Below, one piece after another: positions 1 through 8,981 of a stretch of 57,711 nucleotides of DNA (positions are counted from its first letter, which is position 1; each line of letters opens with the position of its first letter). The stretch covers positions 1-57,711 of the forward strand of contig DASQFN010000080.1 in the NCBI GenBank assembly GCA_035633115.1, given 5' to 3'. A program made the position numbers and the translations under genes. This stretch comes from Gemmatimonadaceae bacterium (GTDB taxonomy: Bacteria; Gemmatimonadota; Gemmatimonadetes; Gemmatimonadales; Gemmatimonadaceae). The notes under the pieces were generated by a model. It saw nothing but the letters and a program-made list of their open reading frames with translations. It ran no database searches and was not told the DNA's origin.

Positions 1-169
1 GGGGAGTGTCGAGCTACCGGAAGGAATGGAGATGGTGATGCCGGGTGACAACGTTCAGATGACGATCGAGCTGATCACGCCGATCGCGATGGACGAAGGT
101 CTGAGGTTCGCGATCCGAGAGGGCGGCCGCACGGTAGGCGCTGGTGTAGTAACCAAAATCATCAAGTAA
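1..169 (+). CDS. tuf: Elongation factor Tu, C-terminal fragment (5' end outside window)
   Basis: The reading frame beginning at base 2 encodes the last 55 residues of EF-Tu, the GTPase that delivers aminoacyl-tRNA to the ribosome. The visible part is the end of the third (beta-barrel) domain. It contains the family-typical MVMPGDNV stretch, the [15 protein letters not shown] stretch and a TKIIK ending before TAA. Only 20 bases separate it from rpsJ, so it probably belongs to a str-type group (rpsL-rpsG-fusA-tuf) running straight into the S10 operon. The upstream members cannot be seen. Confidence 0.97.
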   Translation, partial: GSVELPEGMEMVMPGDNVQMTIELITPIAMDEGLRFAIREGGRTVGAGVVTKIIK

Positions 170-189
170 CTCGAGGCTCCGAGGCTCTC

Positions 190-498
190 ATGGCTGGAAG
201 AATTCGCATCCGACTCAAGGCGTTCGATCACGCGGTGATCGACCAGGCGGCGGCGGACATCGTCCGCACCGCCGAGAAGACGGGCGCGCAGGTGTCTGGT
301 CCGATTCCGCTCCCGACGAAGACCAAGCGGTGGACGGTTCTCCGGTCGCCGCATGTCGACAAGAAGTCACGCGAGCAGTTCGAGCTCAAGACGCACAAGC
401 GGCTGATCGACATCCTCGACAGTCGCGCGGCAACAGTCGACGCACTGACCAAGCTGGATCTTCCGGCCGGCGTCGATGTCGAGATCAAGGTCGAGTAG
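190..498 (+). CDS. rpsJ: 30S ribosomal protein S10
   Basis: This 102-residue protein is S10, part of the 30S head and also the NusE partner in transcription antitermination. The N-terminal [14 protein letters not shown] segment, the GPIPLPTK loop and the [21 protein letters not shown] segment are textbook for the family. Its length matches the usual 100-105 residues. ATG at 190 follows the tuf stop by 20 bases. It is the first gene of the S10 operon in this window, and I see no separate leader or S10-L4 type attenuator between tuf and rpsJ. Confidence 0.98.
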   Translation: MAGRIRIRLKAFDHAVIDQAAADIVRTAEKTGAQVSGPIPLPTKTKRWTVLRSPHVDKKSREQFELKTHKRLIDILDSRAATVDALTKLDLPAGVDVEIKVE

Positions 499-525
499 CA
501 ATCATCTCACGCTGAAAGAACTCCA

Positions 526-1209
526 ATGATCGGCATAATCGGTAAAAAGGTCGGGATGACGCAGATCTTCAACGAGCAGGGACAGCAGATCCCCTGCACG
601 GTTGTCGAAGCACCGCCGAATCCCGTCGTTCAGGTGCTCGCGCCGGAGACCGCCGGCGTCGCGTCGGTGCAGCTCGGCTACGGCGAGCAGCGCATTCGTC
701 GCGCGTCGAAGAAAGGTGAGAAGACAATTCTGCGCGGTCGCAGAGCTCACAAAGCGGTGATTGGTCACGCGGCCAAAGCCGGACTCGCGACGGCGCCCGC
801 GATTCTTCGCAGCTTCCGCCTCGATGACGCACCAAAGAATTCGGAAGTCCCAACGTTCAACCTCGGCGACACCGTAACAGTCGGAATCTTTGCGCCGGGC
901 GATCATGTGAAGGTCACCGGGACGTCGAAGGGCCGCGGATTCCAGGGCGTAGTGAAGCGTCACGGCTTCCGCGGCGGACCGAACACGCACGGCAACACGA
1001 AGCACCGGCGGCCGGGTTCGATCGGCCCGGGCACCGATCCGTCGCGAGTCATCAAGGGCAAGAAGATGCCGGGACAGTATGGCAACAAGCGGCACACGCA
1101 AACGCACCTGCGCATCGAGCGCATCGATGCGGAGCGCAACCTGATTTATATCCGCGGCGCGATTGCTGGTCCGACGAACGGCATCGTGCTCGTGAAGAAG
1201 CAGGTCTAA
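526..1209 (+). CDS. rplC: 50S ribosomal protein L3
   Basis: L3 (227 residues) binds near the 3' end of 23S rRNA and starts large-subunit assembly. The start MIGIIGKKVGMTQIF is characteristic. So are the central GTSKGRGFQGVVKRHGF and GPGTDPSRVIKGKKMPGQYG stretches that make up the long finger reaching the peptidyl-transferase centre. The GQYG segment contains the glutamine that PrmB methylates in other bacteria. Length is only slightly above the E. coli protein. It lies 27 bases after rpsJ and 5 bases before rplD. Confidence 0.98.
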   Translation: MIGIIGKKVGMTQIFNEQGQQIPCTVVEAPPNPVVQVLAPETAGVASVQLGYGEQRIRRASKKGEKTILRGRRAHKAVIGHAAKAGLATAPAILRSFRLDDAPKNSEVPTFNLGDTVTVGIFAPGDHVKVTGTSKGRGFQGVVKRHGFRGGPNTHGNTKHRRPGSIGPGTDPSRVIKGKKMPGQYGNKRHTQTHLRIERIDAERNLIYIRGAIAGPTNGIVLVKKQV

Positions 1210-1214
1210 CGGAA

Positions 1215-2075
1215 ATGCCTGAAACGACGACAATGAACGCCGCGGCGTACAACGCAGAGGGAGCTCAACGCGAATCGGTCGCCCTTCCGTCGGAGCTGTT
1301 CGACGGAACGGTGAACATGCCGGTGATGCACCAGGCGGTGAAGGCCTACCTCGCGAATCAGCGCCAGGGCAACGCATCCACCAAGACGCGGGGATTCGTC
1401 ATCGGTGGAAACCAGAAGCCGTGGAAGCAGAAGGGTACCGGTCGCGCCCGTCAGGGCTCGACGCGCGCGCCTCAGTGGGTTGGCGGTGGAACAGTGTTTG
1501 GTCCGCGCCCCCGCAGCTACGCCGAAGCCGTGCCGCGAAAGGTTCGCGCACTCGCCCGGAAGAGCGCTCTGAATGCACGCGCTCGCGAGAACGCGATCAT
1601 CGTGATCGACTCTCTCGAGTACGATGCTCCGAAGACGTCCCAGCTCGCGGGGCTACTCCGCACGCTCGGTCTCTACGGCAAGAAGGTTCTGATTCTCACT
1701 GACGGCGTGAAGCCGAACGTCTACATGAGCGGCCGCAACCTGACCGACACTCAGGTGCTGAACTATCCCGACGTCTCGACCTTCCACATCCTGTGGTCGG
1801 AAGTGGTGCTGATCGAGTCCTCCGCGCTCGGGCAGGATCTCGGCGCAGGGTCCGACGAGAGCGCTCCAGAGGAGCCGCGCGCCGAGGAGGGCGAGGCAAA
1901 GTCGCCGGCGAAGGCGGCGGCGAAGTCGGCAAAGTCGGCAAAGAAATCAACGCGCAAATCGGCTACGAAAACCACGGGCCGAAAGAGCGCCGCCAAGTCT
2001 GCTGCATCGGGCAAGTCCGCGCGCAAGGCGACGGCAAAGGCGCCAAAGCGCGCCGCAAAAAAGAAGGGGAAGTAA
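1215..2075 (+). CDS. rplD: 50S ribosomal protein L4 with a long basic C-terminal tail
   Basis: L4 lines the polypeptide exit tunnel, and in E. coli it also represses its own operon. The core (about residues 20-210) is clear, with FVIGGNQKPWKQKGTGRARQG and GGGTVFGPRPRSY. The protein is 286 residues against about 205 normally. The last 75 or so residues are an acidic patch followed by a Lys/Ala/Ser-rich tail (repeated AKSA, AKK and RKSA units) resembling a histone-H1 tail. An alternative ATG at 1233 would remove six residues. No autoregulatory leader was seen. Confidence 0.96.
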   Translation: MPETTTMNAAAYNAEGAQRESVALPSELFDGTVNMPVMHQAVKAYLANQRQGNASTKTRGFVIGGNQKPWKQKGTGRARQGSTRAPQWVGGGTVFGPRPRSYAEAVPRKVRALARKSALNARARENAIIVIDSLEYDAPKTSQLAGLLRTLGLYGKKVLILTDGVKPNVYMSGRNLTDTQVLNYPDVSTFHILWSEVVLIESSALGQDLGAGSDESAPEEPRAEEGEAKSPAKAAAKSAKSAKKSTRKSATKTTGRKSAAKSAASGKSARKATAKAPKRAAKKKGK

Positions 2076-2078
2076 GCA

Positions 2079-2366
2079 ATGGCTTCAATTCATAGAACGA
2101 TCGTCCGGCCAATCGTCACCGAGCAGTCGTCGGCGGCTTACCAGGAGCGCGGGGAATACACCTTCCGCGTTGCAGGCGACGCTACGAAGACGACCATTCG
2201 CGGCGCGATCGAGAAACTGTTCGGAGTGAAGGTCACGAACGTCTGGACGTCGAACCAGCGCGGGAAGCCGCGTCGCGTCGGGCAGTCGATCGGACGCAGG
2301 CCGCACTGGAAAAAGGCGATCGTGAAGCTTCGCCAGGGCGACACCATCGACATCTTCGAGGGTTAG
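2079..2366 (+). CDS. rplW: 50S ribosomal protein L23
   Basis: L23 (95 residues) sits at the tunnel exit and is the docking site for trigger factor and SRP. The opening HRTIVRPIVTEQS, the FRVAGDATKTTIRGAIEKLFGVKVTNV core and the acidic DTIDIFEG end are all family-typical. The length is normal and there are no extensions, unlike neighbouring L4 and L22. It begins three bases after the rplD stop codon, so translation is probably coupled. Confidence 0.97.
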   Translation: MASIHRTIVRPIVTEQSSAAYQERGEYTFRVAGDATKTTIRGAIEKLFGVKVTNVWTSNQRGKPRRVGQSIGRRPHWKKAIVKLRQGDTIDIFEG

Positions 2367-2370
2367 GTAA

Positions 2371-3201
2371 ATGGGCGTTCGTCAGTTCAAGCCGGTCACA
2401 AAGAGCTCGCGCTTCCGAAGCGTCTCCGATTTCGCCGATATCACACGCACGACACCGGAGAAATCGCTCGTCTCGCCGCTCAAGAAGTCCGGCGGCCGCG
2501 ACAATCACGGTCACATCGCGATGCGCCGCATCGGCGGAGGCCACAAGCGCCAGTACCGGATCATCGACTTCAAGCGCAACAAGCACAACATGCCGGCCGT
2601 TGTGCAGCACATCGAGTACGACCCGAACCGCTCGGCGCGCATTGCGCTGGTGCAGTACGAGGACGGCGAGAAGCGGTACATCATCCATCCGAAGGGACTG
2701 TCCGTCGGCGACAAGATTGTCTCCGGTCCGGGCTCGGACACGAGAACCGGAAACGCAATTCCGCTGCGCGAGGTTCCGCTTGGAACCGATGTGCACAATG
2801 TCGAGCTCAAGCCGGGAAAGGGCGGGCAGGTCGCTCGCTCTGCGGGAACCTCTGTCGAGGTTGTCGCCAAGGAAGGCGAGTACGTCACGCTGCGCATGCG
2901 CTCGACCGAGATGCGTCTCGTGCACGGGACATGTCTGGCGACGATTGGCGTCGTGGGCAACGCCGAGCACGAGCTGTTGTCCGCCGGCAAGGCGGGGAAG
3001 TCGCGCTGGCTGGGGAAGCGTCCGAAGGTTCGCGGTGAAGTGATGAACCCGGTGGATCACCCGCACGGCGGGCGCACACGCGGCGGGCGCAACGTCGTCA
3101 GCCCATGGGGAAAGAAGGAAGGCGTCAAGACGCGCCATCACAAGAAGGCTTCGCAGCGTATGATCGTTCGCGGTCGGAAGCGCGGCAAGGCGACGAAGTA
3201 G
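2371..3201 (+). CDS. rplB: 50S ribosomal protein L2
   Basis: L2 (276 residues) is needed for subunit association and peptidyl-transferase activity. Visible signatures are the N-terminal [12 protein letters not shown], the [23 protein letters not shown] stretch, and the C-terminal [13 protein letters not shown] loop with the conserved histidine near the catalytic centre. Length equals the family norm. It begins 4 bases after rplW, with ATG at 2371 preceded by a weak AGGT. Confidence 0.98.
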   Translation: MGVRQFKPVTKSSRFRSVSDFADITRTTPEKSLVSPLKKSGGRDNHGHIAMRRIGGGHKRQYRIIDFKRNKHNMPAVVQHIEYDPNRSARIALVQYEDGEKRYIIHPKGLSVGDKIVSGPGSDTRTGNAIPLREVPLGTDVHNVELKPGKGGQVARSAGTSVEVVAKEGEYVTLRMRSTEMRLVHGTCLATIGVVGNAEHELLSAGKAGKSRWLGKRPKVRGEVMNPVDHPHGGRTRGGRNVVSPWGKKEGVKTRHHKKASQRMIVRGRKRGKATK

Positions 3202-3220
3202 TCAACCAGGGAATCAGTAA

Positions 3221-3556
3221 ATGGCGAGAAGCGTAAAAAAAGGGCCGTACATTCAGGAAGCGCTGCAGACGAAAGTCGACGCGATGAACTCGTCGAACGC
3301 GAAGAAGGTCATCAAGACCTGGGCGCGGTCGAGCACGATCATCCCGGACTTCGTGGGCCATACTTTCGCCGTGCACAACGGCAACAAGTTCATTCCGGTC
3401 TACGTGACGGAGAACATGGTCGGGCACAAGCTCGGCGAGTTCTCACCTACGCGGCTCTTCCGCGGTCACACCGGCGCGAAGGCCGTCGACAAGAAGGCCA
3501 CCGGCGTTCCGACCGCACCAGCCGCTGCACCAGCGCCGAGGGCGGGAGCTAAGTAA
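3221..3556 (+). CDS. rpsS: 30S ribosomal protein S19 with Ala/Pro C-terminal tail
   Basis: S19 binds with S13 in the 30S head. The motif-rich core ([48 protein letters not shown]) is complete. At 111 residues it is about 19 longer than the E. coli protein. The excess is a C-terminal Ala/Pro/Lys tail after the family core ends. The stop codon shares its last base with the rplV start (TAATG), which implies translational coupling. Confidence 0.97.
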   Translation: MARSVKKGPYIQEALQTKVDAMNSSNAKKVIKTWARSSTIIPDFVGHTFAVHNGNKFIPVYVTENMVGHKLGEFSPTRLFRGHTGAKAVDKKATGVPTAPAAAPAPRAGAK

Positions 3557-4065
3557 TGGCCGCCAAAGCGAAGGCAGCATCGAAGAGCGCGGCGAAGAAA
3601 ACAGCCCAGCGCGACGAGGGCGATGACGCGACGACTGCTGCCCCTGCGGCGCCTCGAAAGACGGCCGCGCGGAAGAGCACGCGTAACGACGCTCCTGTAC
3701 TCGCTGATGCGCGCGCGTTCCAGCGCAGCACGCGGCAGTCGCCATACAAGATGCGCCTCGTTATCGACCAGATTCGCGGCAAGAACGTCAACGACGCGCT
3801 CGGTCTGCTCAGGTTCTCGAAGAAACACGCTGCGAAACAGATAGAGAAGGTGCTCAACAGCGCCGTGGCGAACGCGGAATACTCAGCGCGAAGGAACAAC
3901 GAATCGCTCGATGTCGACACGCTTTACATCAAGCGCGCGATCGTCAATGAAGGTCAGAAGATCAAGCGGTTCATGCCGGCGGCCCAGGGACGGGCGACAC
4001 CAATTCAGAAGCGGACCAGTCACGTCGAGATCGTGATCGGCGCCAGGGAAGGAGGGGGGAAGTAA
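3556..4065 (+). CDS. rplV: 50S ribosomal protein L22 with basic N-terminal extension
   Basis: L22 forms part of the exit-tunnel constriction. The core from about residue 50 ([42 protein letters not shown]) and the beta-hairpin region near [16 protein letters not shown] are standard. The first 50 or so residues are an added Lys/Ala/Ser-rich, then acidic, then basic segment with no family counterpart, giving 169 residues instead of about 110. The start ATG overlaps the rpsS stop by one base and the stop overlaps the rpsC start by one base, so the extension is part of the frame and not a mis-set start. Confidence 0.96.
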   Translation: MAAKAKAASKSAAKKTAQRDEGDDATTAAPAAPRKTAARKSTRNDAPVLADARAFQRSTRQSPYKMRLVIDQIRGKNVNDALGLLRFSKKHAAKQIEKVLNSAVANAEYSARRNNESLDVDTLYIKRAIVNEGQKIKRFMPAAQGRATPIQKRTSHVEIVIGAREGGGK

Positions 4066-4724
4066 TGGGACAGAAGACACATCCGATCGGGTTCAGACTC
4101 GGGATCTCCAAGACATGGAGATCCACCTGGTATGCGAACCGCGACTTTCCCGCGCTGCTGCGCGAGGACGAGCTGCTGCGCGATTATCTGAAGCAGCGGC
4201 TCGGTCACGCCGCGATTGCCGACATCCGCATCGAGCGGAAGCCTGGCAAAGTGGTCGTGACGATTCACACCGGGCGTCCGGGCGTCGTGATCGGAAAGAA
4301 GGGAACCGAAGTCGATCAGCTTCGCGATGAGCTCGCGCAGATCTCGGGCAAGGAAGTCGGGATAAACGTCGAGGAGATCAAGCGGCCGGAGCTCGATGCA
4401 CAGCTCGTGGCGGACAACATCGCCAACCAGCTGGCGCAGCGAATCTCATTTCGCCGCGCGATGAAGCGTGCCGTGCAGAGCGCAATGCGAATGGGCGCGG
4501 GCGGAATCAAGATCAAGTGTGGCGGACGACTCGGCGGGGCCGAGATCGCGCGTACCGAGGGATACCACGAAGGTCGAGTGCCTTTGCACACTTTGCGGGC
4601 TGACATCGATTATGCCACGTCGACGGCGAAGACGACGTTTGGCACCATCGGCGTTAAGGTCTGGCTGTTCAAGGGCGAGATTGTCGAGGATCGACGTGGG
4701 AAGACCTACTCTACCGGGGTTTGA
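4065..4724 (+). CDS. rpsC: 30S ribosomal protein S3
   Basis: S3 (219 residues) surrounds the mRNA entry channel and contributes to helicase activity. The N-terminal [13 protein letters not shown] is diagnostic. The KH domain has the [13 protein letters not shown] loop, and the C-terminal half carries [32 protein letters not shown]. Length is normal. A gap of almost 100 bases holding degenerate repeats separates it from rplP, which is unusual at this junction because the two genes are normally adjacent. Confidence 0.98.
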   Translation: MGQKTHPIGFRLGISKTWRSTWYANRDFPALLREDELLRDYLKQRLGHAAIADIRIERKPGKVVVTIHTGRPGVVIGKKGTEVDQLRDELAQISGKEVGINVEEIKRPELDAQLVADNIANQLAQRISFRRAMKRAVQSAMRMGAGGIKIKCGGRLGGAEIARTEGYHEGRVPLHTLRADIDYATSTAKTTFGTIGVKVWLFKGEIVEDRRGKTYSTGV

Positions 4725-4725
4725 T

Positions 4726-4822
4726 TCCGTTGCCCGTACCTGTTGGCCGTTACGCGTTCGCCGCTGCCCGTTAGCCGCCCGCCCGCTGCCCGTTACCAGT
4801 TACCCGTTATCCGCAAACAGAA
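4726..4822. repeat. Intergenic degenerate repeat, family A (CCGTTA/GCCCGTT units)
   Basis: The rpsC-rplP gap is built almost wholly of drifted copies of short units such as GCCCGTTA, GCCGTTA and ACCCGTTA. One 22-base block (4731-4752) recurs exactly at 11985-12006 after secY. No open frame or strong hairpin is obvious. It looks like a dispersed low-complexity element that was tolerated inside a ribosomal operon. Confidence 0.75.
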
Positions 4823-5251
4823 ATGTTGAGTCCGAAGCGAGTCAAGTTCAGAAAGATGTTCAAAGGCCGCACGAAGGGTCACGCTACGCGTGGCTCTACA
4901 GTCGCGTTCGGCGCGTTCGGTTTGCAGGCCGTCGAGCCAGGTTGGGTTTCCAATCGGCAGATCGAAGCGGCACGTGTCGCGCTCACGCGCCACATCAAGC
5001 GCGGCGGAAAAGTCTGGATCAGAATCTTCCCCGACAAGCCAATCACGAAGAAGCCGGCGGAAACACGCATGGGAAAGGGAAAGGGATCACCGGAAGGCTG
5101 GGTCGCAGTGGTGAAGCCTGGACGCGTCATGTTCGAGCTCGAGGGTGTGACGCCCGAGATCGCGCGGAAGGCGCTTGCGCTGGCAGCCGCGAAGCTCGGC
5201 GTGAAGTCGAAGTTCGTGGCCAGAGAGGAGGCTCACACCGATGCTCAGTAA
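4823..5251 (+). CDS. rplP: 50S ribosomal protein L16
   Basis: L16 (142 residues) contacts the A-site tRNA and the peptidyl-transferase region. The opening [16 protein letters not shown], the [25 protein letters not shown] segment, the [20 protein letters not shown] segment (around the arginine hydroxylated in some bacteria) and [18 protein letters not shown] are all present. Length is normal. ATG at 4823 directly follows the repeat-filled gap, and the gene overlaps rpmC by 11 bases. Confidence 0.97.
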   Translation: MLSPKRVKFRKMFKGRTKGHATRGSTVAFGAFGLQAVEPGWVSNRQIEAARVALTRHIKRGGKVWIRIFPDKPITKKPAETRMGKGKGSPEGWVAVVKPGRVMFELEGVTPEIARKALALAAAKLGVKSKFVAREEAHTDAQ

Positions 5252-5540
5252 GGACATTCGCGAGATGAGCGAGGCGGATATCCGTACCCGCATCGCAGAA
5301 ATGGAGGAGGAGAGGTTCCGCCTCAAGTTCCGCGCGGGAACGGAGACGCTGGAAGATCCACTCCGCCTTCGTGTGATTCGCAAGGACATCGCCCGGCTCA
5401 ATACGGTGCTGCGCGAGAAGATCATCGGGATCGTCGAGGCCGGCACGTCGGCGTCGCTTCCGAAGGCGAGGAGCGCGACGAAAACGCGCGTGAGCCGCCG
5501 TACAAGAACGGGCGCGAGTCGCTCGAGCAAGAGGGCATAG
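5241..5540 (+). CDS. rpmC: 50S ribosomal protein L29 with basic C-terminal tail
   Basis: L29 is a small two-helix protein at the tunnel exit. The first 65 residues follow the family ([56 protein letters not shown]). A further 34 residues form a Ser/Arg/Thr/Lys-rich tail, so the protein is 99 residues against about 65. The start lies inside the 3' end of rplP. An AGAGAGGAGG-like ribosome-binding site sits about 10 bases upstream, within the rplP coding sequence. Confidence 0.95.
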   Translation: MLSKDIREMSEADIRTRIAEMEEERFRLKFRAGTETLEDPLRLRVIRKDIARLNTVLREKIIGIVEAGTSASLPKARSATKTRVSRRTRTGASRSSKRA

Positions 5541-5546
5541 GACAGA

Positions 5547-5831
5547 ATGGCCGAGATACTTGAGAACGCTCAGGGTGTGAACCGTACGTCGCGAAAGACG
5601 CGAATCGGTACAGTCGTGAGCGACAAGATGGACAAGACCGTCGTCGTCTCGATCGAGCGTCGCGTGCAGCACCCGGTGTACGGCAAGATGGTGCGCCGGA
5701 CCAAGCGGCTGAAGGCACATGACGAGAAGAACGATGCGAAGACCGGCGACACCGTGCGGATCATGGAGACGCGCCCCTTGTCGAAGGACAAGCGGTGGCG
5801 GCTCGTGGAAATCGTCGAGCGCGCGCGCTAG
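5547..5831 (+). CDS. rpsQ: 30S ribosomal protein S17
   Basis: S17 (94 residues) is a primary 16S rRNA binder with an OB fold. The core begins near residue 15 with [39 protein letters not shown] and continues through [36 protein letters not shown]. All of this is family standard. A short N-terminal extra segment of about 12 residues precedes the core. It begins six bases after rpmC. Confidence 0.97.
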   Translation: MAEILENAQGVNRTSRKTRIGTVVSDKMDKTVVVSIERRVQHPVYGKMVRRTKRLKAHDEKNDAKTGDTVRIMETRPLSKDKRWRLVEIVERAR

Positions 5832-5861
5832 CACACACTGCGGTAGAACCAGGATTCCTCA

Positions 5862-6230
5862 ATGATTCAGCAAGAGTCGGTGGTCAAGGTCGCGGACAAT
5901 TCTGGCGCGAAGACGGCGCTCGTGATCCGCGTGCTCGGCGGCACCCGCCGGAGGTATGCGGGGCTGGGCGACGTTGTCATCGTCACGGTGAAAAACGCGC
6001 TGCCCAATGGGACAGTGAAGAAATCGGAGGTCGCGCGCGGGGTGGTGGTTCGGACGGCGAAAGAGACTCGCCGAAAGGACGGCTCGTACATCCGCTTCGA
6101 CGAGAACGCGATCGTGATCATCAACGAAGCGGGAGAGCCGCGCGCCACCCGCATCTTTGGACCAGTAGCGCGCGAGCTGAGAGAGAAGAAGTACATGAAG
6201 ATCGTCTCGCTCGCGCCGGAGGTTTTGTAG
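5862..6230 (+). CDS. rplN: 50S ribosomal protein L14
   Basis: L14 (122 residues) lies at the subunit interface and is the target of the silencing factor RsfS. The start [17 protein letters not shown], the [22 protein letters not shown] strand, the [27 protein letters not shown] stretch and the [23 protein letters not shown] end are canonical. Length is exactly the family standard. Thirty bases separate it from rpsQ and one base from rplX. Confidence 0.98.
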   Translation: MIQQESVVKVADNSGAKTALVIRVLGGTRRRYAGLGDVVIVTVKNALPNGTVKKSEVARGVVVRTAKETRRKDGSYIRFDENAIVIINEAGEPRATRIFGPVARELREKKYMKIVSLAPEVL

Positions 6231-6231
6231 G

Positions 6232-6630
6232 ATGAGACTGCTCAAGCACCGGAAGACCGCGAAGAATCGGAACACGACGAGGCACGGGATCAACTCCGAG
6301 CGCGTGAAGATGCGCGTGTCGAAGGGCGATACCGTGCGCGTGATGCGGGGCGACGATAGGGGCAAAGAGGGGAAGGTGCTGCGCATCTACCCCAAGAACG
6401 GCCGGGTTCTGGTAGAAGGCGTGAACATCGTCAAGAAACATCGCAAGGCACGGACTCCGGACGACAAGAGCGGAATCATCGAGCAGCCGGCAGCAGTGCA
6501 TGCCTCGAACCTTATGCTGATAGACGCCAGGACAGGCGAGCCGACCCGCACGAAGGCGCGCATCGACACCGATGGAACCAAGGAACGGGTGGGCGTACGA
6601 ACGGGGGAGCCTATCCCCCGGGTACGCTGA
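6232..6630 (+). CDS. rplX: 50S ribosomal protein L24
   Basis: L24 starts 50S assembly. The KOW motif is visible as KGDTVRVMRGDDRGKEGKVLRIYPKNGRVLVEGVNIVKKH. This is followed by GIIEQPAAVHASNLMLIDARTGEPTRTK and a typical C-terminal end. With 132 residues it is about 27 longer than most. The extra part is an N-terminal basic segment of 26 residues. An internal ATG at 6310 would give a standard-length protein. I favour 6232 because it sits one base after the rplN stop. Confidence 0.94.
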   Translation: MRLLKHRKTAKNRNTTRHGINSERVKMRVSKGDTVRVMRGDDRGKEGKVLRIYPKNGRVLVEGVNIVKKHRKARTPDDKSGIIEQPAAVHASNLMLIDARTGEPTRTKARIDTDGTKERVGVRTGEPIPRVR

Positions 6631-6644
6631 CGGAGAATCGATAA

Positions 6645-7361
6645 ATGGCCGACAAAGAGAAGAAGCACGTGAAAGGAGCGGGACCACCCAAGCCTCCCGG
6701 CGGCGACGCGAAGGAAGCGAAGGGAAAGGGAAAGAAGAAGGAAGGCGGCGAGCAGAAGCAGCAGGCGCATGCCGGTGCCGGACTTCCCGCTCCTCCGCCA
6801 CGCCTCAAGATCTACTACCTGGAGACCGTACGCGACCGCCTCAAGGAGCAGTTCGGCTACAAGAACTCGCACGAGATTCCGACCGTCGAGAAGATCGTTC
6901 TCAACTGCGGCGTCGGCGAAGCGATCAAGAACCCGAAAGTGCTCGACAAGGTAGTCGAGGAGCTCGCGGTGATCAGCGGTCAGCGTCCGGTGCGGCGCAA
7001 GGCGAAGAAGTCGATCGCCAACTTCAGCCAGCGCGAAGGGCAGGAGATTGGAGCGGCGGTGACGCTGCGCGGGGCGCGGATGTGGGAGTTCATGGATCGC
7101 TTCATCACCGTCGCGATCCCGCGAATTCGCGATTTCCGCGGAATCAACACCCGCTCGTTCGACGGCCGCGGGAACTACAGCATGGGTGTGAAGGAGCAGA
7201 TGATCTTTCCGGAGATCAATTACGACATGGTCGAGCAGATCCACGGGATGGACATCACATTTGTGACCACGACGAACAAGGACGACCAGGCGTTCGCTCT
7301 CCTGCGGGAGCTCGGCATGCCGTTCAAGGGCGATGACAAGCCCATCGTCGTTCAGAGCTGA
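6645..7361 (+). CDS. rplE: 50S ribosomal protein L5 with Lys-rich N-terminal extension
   Basis: L5 links 5S rRNA to the large subunit and bridges to S13. The core starts near residue 53 (RLKIYYLETVRDRLKEQFGY) and contains VEKIVLNCGVGEAIKNPK, GQRPVRRKAKKSIANF, GAAVTLRGARMWEFMDRF and GRGNYSMGVKEQMIFPEI. The preceding 50 residues are rich in Lys, Gly and Ala and look disordered, so the total is 238 residues against about 180. No in-frame ATG exists between the added segment and the core that would give a tidy normal start. Confidence 0.96.
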   Translation: MADKEKKHVKGAGPPKPPGGDAKEAKGKGKKKEGGEQKQQAHAGAGLPAPPPRLKIYYLETVRDRLKEQFGYKNSHEIPTVEKIVLNCGVGEAIKNPKVLDKVVEELAVISGQRPVRRKAKKSIANFSQREGQEIGAAVTLRGARMWEFMDRFITVAIPRIRDFRGINTRSFDGRGNYSMGVKEQMIFPEINYDMVEQIHGMDITFVTTTNKDDQAFALLRELGMPFKGDDKPIVVQS

Positions 7362-7394
7362 CAGTGGGCAACATTTTTTCAGAGAGACTTGGGT

Positions 7395-7580
7395 ATGGCG
7401 CGTAAGGCCATGATTGAGAAGAGCAAGCGGAAGCCGAAATTCGACGTCCGGCAGCACAACCGCTGCGGGAGATGCGGGCGCTCGCGGGCGTTCCTCCGAA
7501 AGTTCGGTGTATGCCGAATCTGCTTCCGGGAGCTGGCGCTGTCCGGATTTATTCCGGGTGTGAGAAAGGCGAGTTGGTAA
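7395..7580 (+). CDS. rpsN: 30S ribosomal protein S14, zinc-binding type (Type Z)
   Basis: This 61-residue protein is the short, zinc-containing form of S14. Two CxxC pairs (CGRC and CRIC) are separated by 12 residues, and the end [12 protein letters not shown] is diagnostic. I chose ATG at 7395, giving MARKAMIEK, which matches the usual 61-residue length. A TTG two codons earlier (7389) would add only two residues. The coding region is followed directly by family B repeats. Confidence 0.96.
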   Translation: MARKAMIEKSKRKPKFDVRQHNRCGRCGRSRAFLRKFGVCRICFRELALSGFIPGVRKASW

Positions 7581-7652
7581 TACTGCGGACTGCGGACTAC
7601 TTCGGACTATTGCTGACTGCTGACAAACCGCACTACGAACTGCGGACTAACT
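7581..7652. repeat. Intergenic degenerate repeat, family B (ACTGCGG units)
   Basis: The gap between rpsN and rpsH consists of drifted copies of ACTGCGG, ACTGCGGAC and CACTAC units. The 20 bases at 7631-7650 recur exactly, in reverse complement, at 45364-45383, which ties this copy to the larger block near 45.4 kb. The repeat begins at the rpsN stop codon and ends just before the AGGGAAGA ribosome-binding site of rpsH. Confidence 0.8.
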
Positions 7653-7665
7653 AGGGAAGATACTG

Positions 7666-8067
7666 ATGAGTATGACAGATCCTATCGCCGACATGCTGAC
7701 GCGCATCCGCAATGCATGCGGAGCTAAGCACCGACGCGTTGATATGCCTGGTTCGAAAATGAAAGTCGAGATAGCGAAGATCCTGAAGGAGAACCACTTC
7801 ATTCAGGACTACAGGACGCTCGAGGCGGAGACCGGGCGGCAGACGCTGCGCGTCGTACTCAAGTACGCGCAGGGCGGCCAGCCGGTGATCCGCGAGCTCC
7901 AGCGCGTCTCGACACCGGGACTTCGCAAGTACGTTGGCGTCACCGAGATCCCGCGCGTTCGAAACGGACTCGGCATGGCGATTCTGAGCACGTCAAAGGG
8001 GCTGATGTCCGACCGCCAGGCGCGCCAGGCGCGCACCGGCGGCGAGATTCTCGCCCTCGTCTGGTAG
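7666..8067 (+). CDS. rpsH: 30S ribosomal protein S8
   Basis: S8 (133 residues) binds the central domain of 16S rRNA and in E. coli represses the spc operon. The MTDPIADMLTRIRNA opening, the KMKVEIAKILKENHFI helix, and the C-terminal STPGLRKYVGVTEIPRVRNGLGMAILSTSKGLMSDRQARQ segment with the STSKG loop are family hallmarks. Length is normal. The start follows AGGGAAGA (from 7653) at proper spacing, immediately after the repeat block. Confidence 0.98.
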   Translation: MSMTDPIADMLTRIRNACGAKHRRVDMPGSKMKVEIAKILKENHFIQDYRTLEAETGRQTLRVVLKYAQGGQPVIRELQRVSTPGLRKYVGVTEIPRVRNGLGMAILSTSKGLMSDRQARQARTGGEILALVW

Positions 8068-8084
8068 GGAAGGAGAACTCACGA

Positions 8085-8624
8085 ATGTCACGCATTGGAA
8101 AACATCCCGTCGCCGTTCCAAACGGCGTCACTGCCTCGATCGAAGGGAACACGCTGAAGGTGAAAGGCCCGCGCGGGGAGCTCACGCGCACCTTTCATCC
8201 GGATATGAAGCTGACGGTGGACAACGGCAACGTCAGCGTTGCGCGTCCCTCCGACGAATCGAAGCACAAGGCGCTTCACGGCCTGAGCCGCACTCTCATC
8301 TCGAACATGGTCGAGGGAGTCACCAAGGGCTACCAGAAGCAGCTCGACATCATCGGCGTCGGCTACAAGGCCGAGACGCGCCCGTACGGCCTGCAGCTGG
8401 CGCTCGGGTTCTCGCATCCGGTCGAATACCGGGCACCGGAAGGCATCAAGCTCACGGCGCCGGTGCCGACGCAGATTCTCATCGACGGCGCAAACAAGGA
8501 GATCGTCGGGCAGGTCGCCGCGGAGCTTCGCAGTCTGCGCCCGCCCGAGCCGTACAAGGGAAAGGGCATCAAGTACGCCGGCGAGCAGATCCGCAGAAAA
8601 GCGGGTAAGGCGGGAGGCAAGTAA
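8085..8624 (+). CDS. rplF: 50S ribosomal protein L6
   Basis: L6 (179 residues) lies near the factor-binding site. The two homologous alpha/beta domains are visible. The N-terminal one reads [32 protein letters not shown]. The C-terminal one contains [28 protein letters not shown] and the [27 protein letters not shown] end. Length is standard. Its TAA stop shares one base with the rplR start. Confidence 0.98.
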   Translation: MSRIGKHPVAVPNGVTASIEGNTLKVKGPRGELTRTFHPDMKLTVDNGNVSVARPSDESKHKALHGLSRTLISNMVEGVTKGYQKQLDIIGVGYKAETRPYGLQLALGFSHPVEYRAPEGIKLTAPVPTQILIDGANKEIVGQVAAELRSLRPPEPYKGKGIKYAGEQIRRKAGKAGGK

Positions 8625-8977
8625 TGGCGAAGATGGCAACTCGGGGCCGGGCTGGACTGCGGACGCGGCGCCACTACCGAATCCGCAAGCGGGTGAATGG
8701 AACCGGCGAGCGTCCTCGTCTCGTAGTCTACAGATCGCTGAAGCATATCTACGCTCAGCTCGTGGATGACGTGACTCAGCGCACTCTCATGACGGCGACC
8801 GATCAGGGACTCAGCGGCAAGAAAACTGAGAAAGCTGCCGAAGTCGGCAAGCGCATAGCGCAGAAGGCAAAGGAAGCGGGCGTCACGAGAGTCGTGTTCG
8901 ACCGCGGAGGATATCTGTATCACGGCCGCGTGAAAGCGGTGGCCGATGGAGCCCGCGAAGGCGGCTTGGAGTTTTAG
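8624..8977 (+). CDS. rplR: 50S ribosomal protein L18
   Basis: L18 (117 residues) binds 5S rRNA together with L5 and L25. Typical features are the basic N-terminus with [35 protein letters not shown] and the end [26 protein letters not shown]. Length is normal. It overlaps rplF by one base and is followed by rpsE four bases later. Confidence 0.98.
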   Translation: MAKMATRGRAGLRTRRHYRIRKRVNGTGERPRLVVYRSLKHIYAQLVDDVTQRTLMTATDQGLSGKKTEKAAEVGKRIAQKAKEAGVTRVVFDRGGYLYHGRVKAVADGAREGGLEF

Positions 8978-8981
8978 ATAA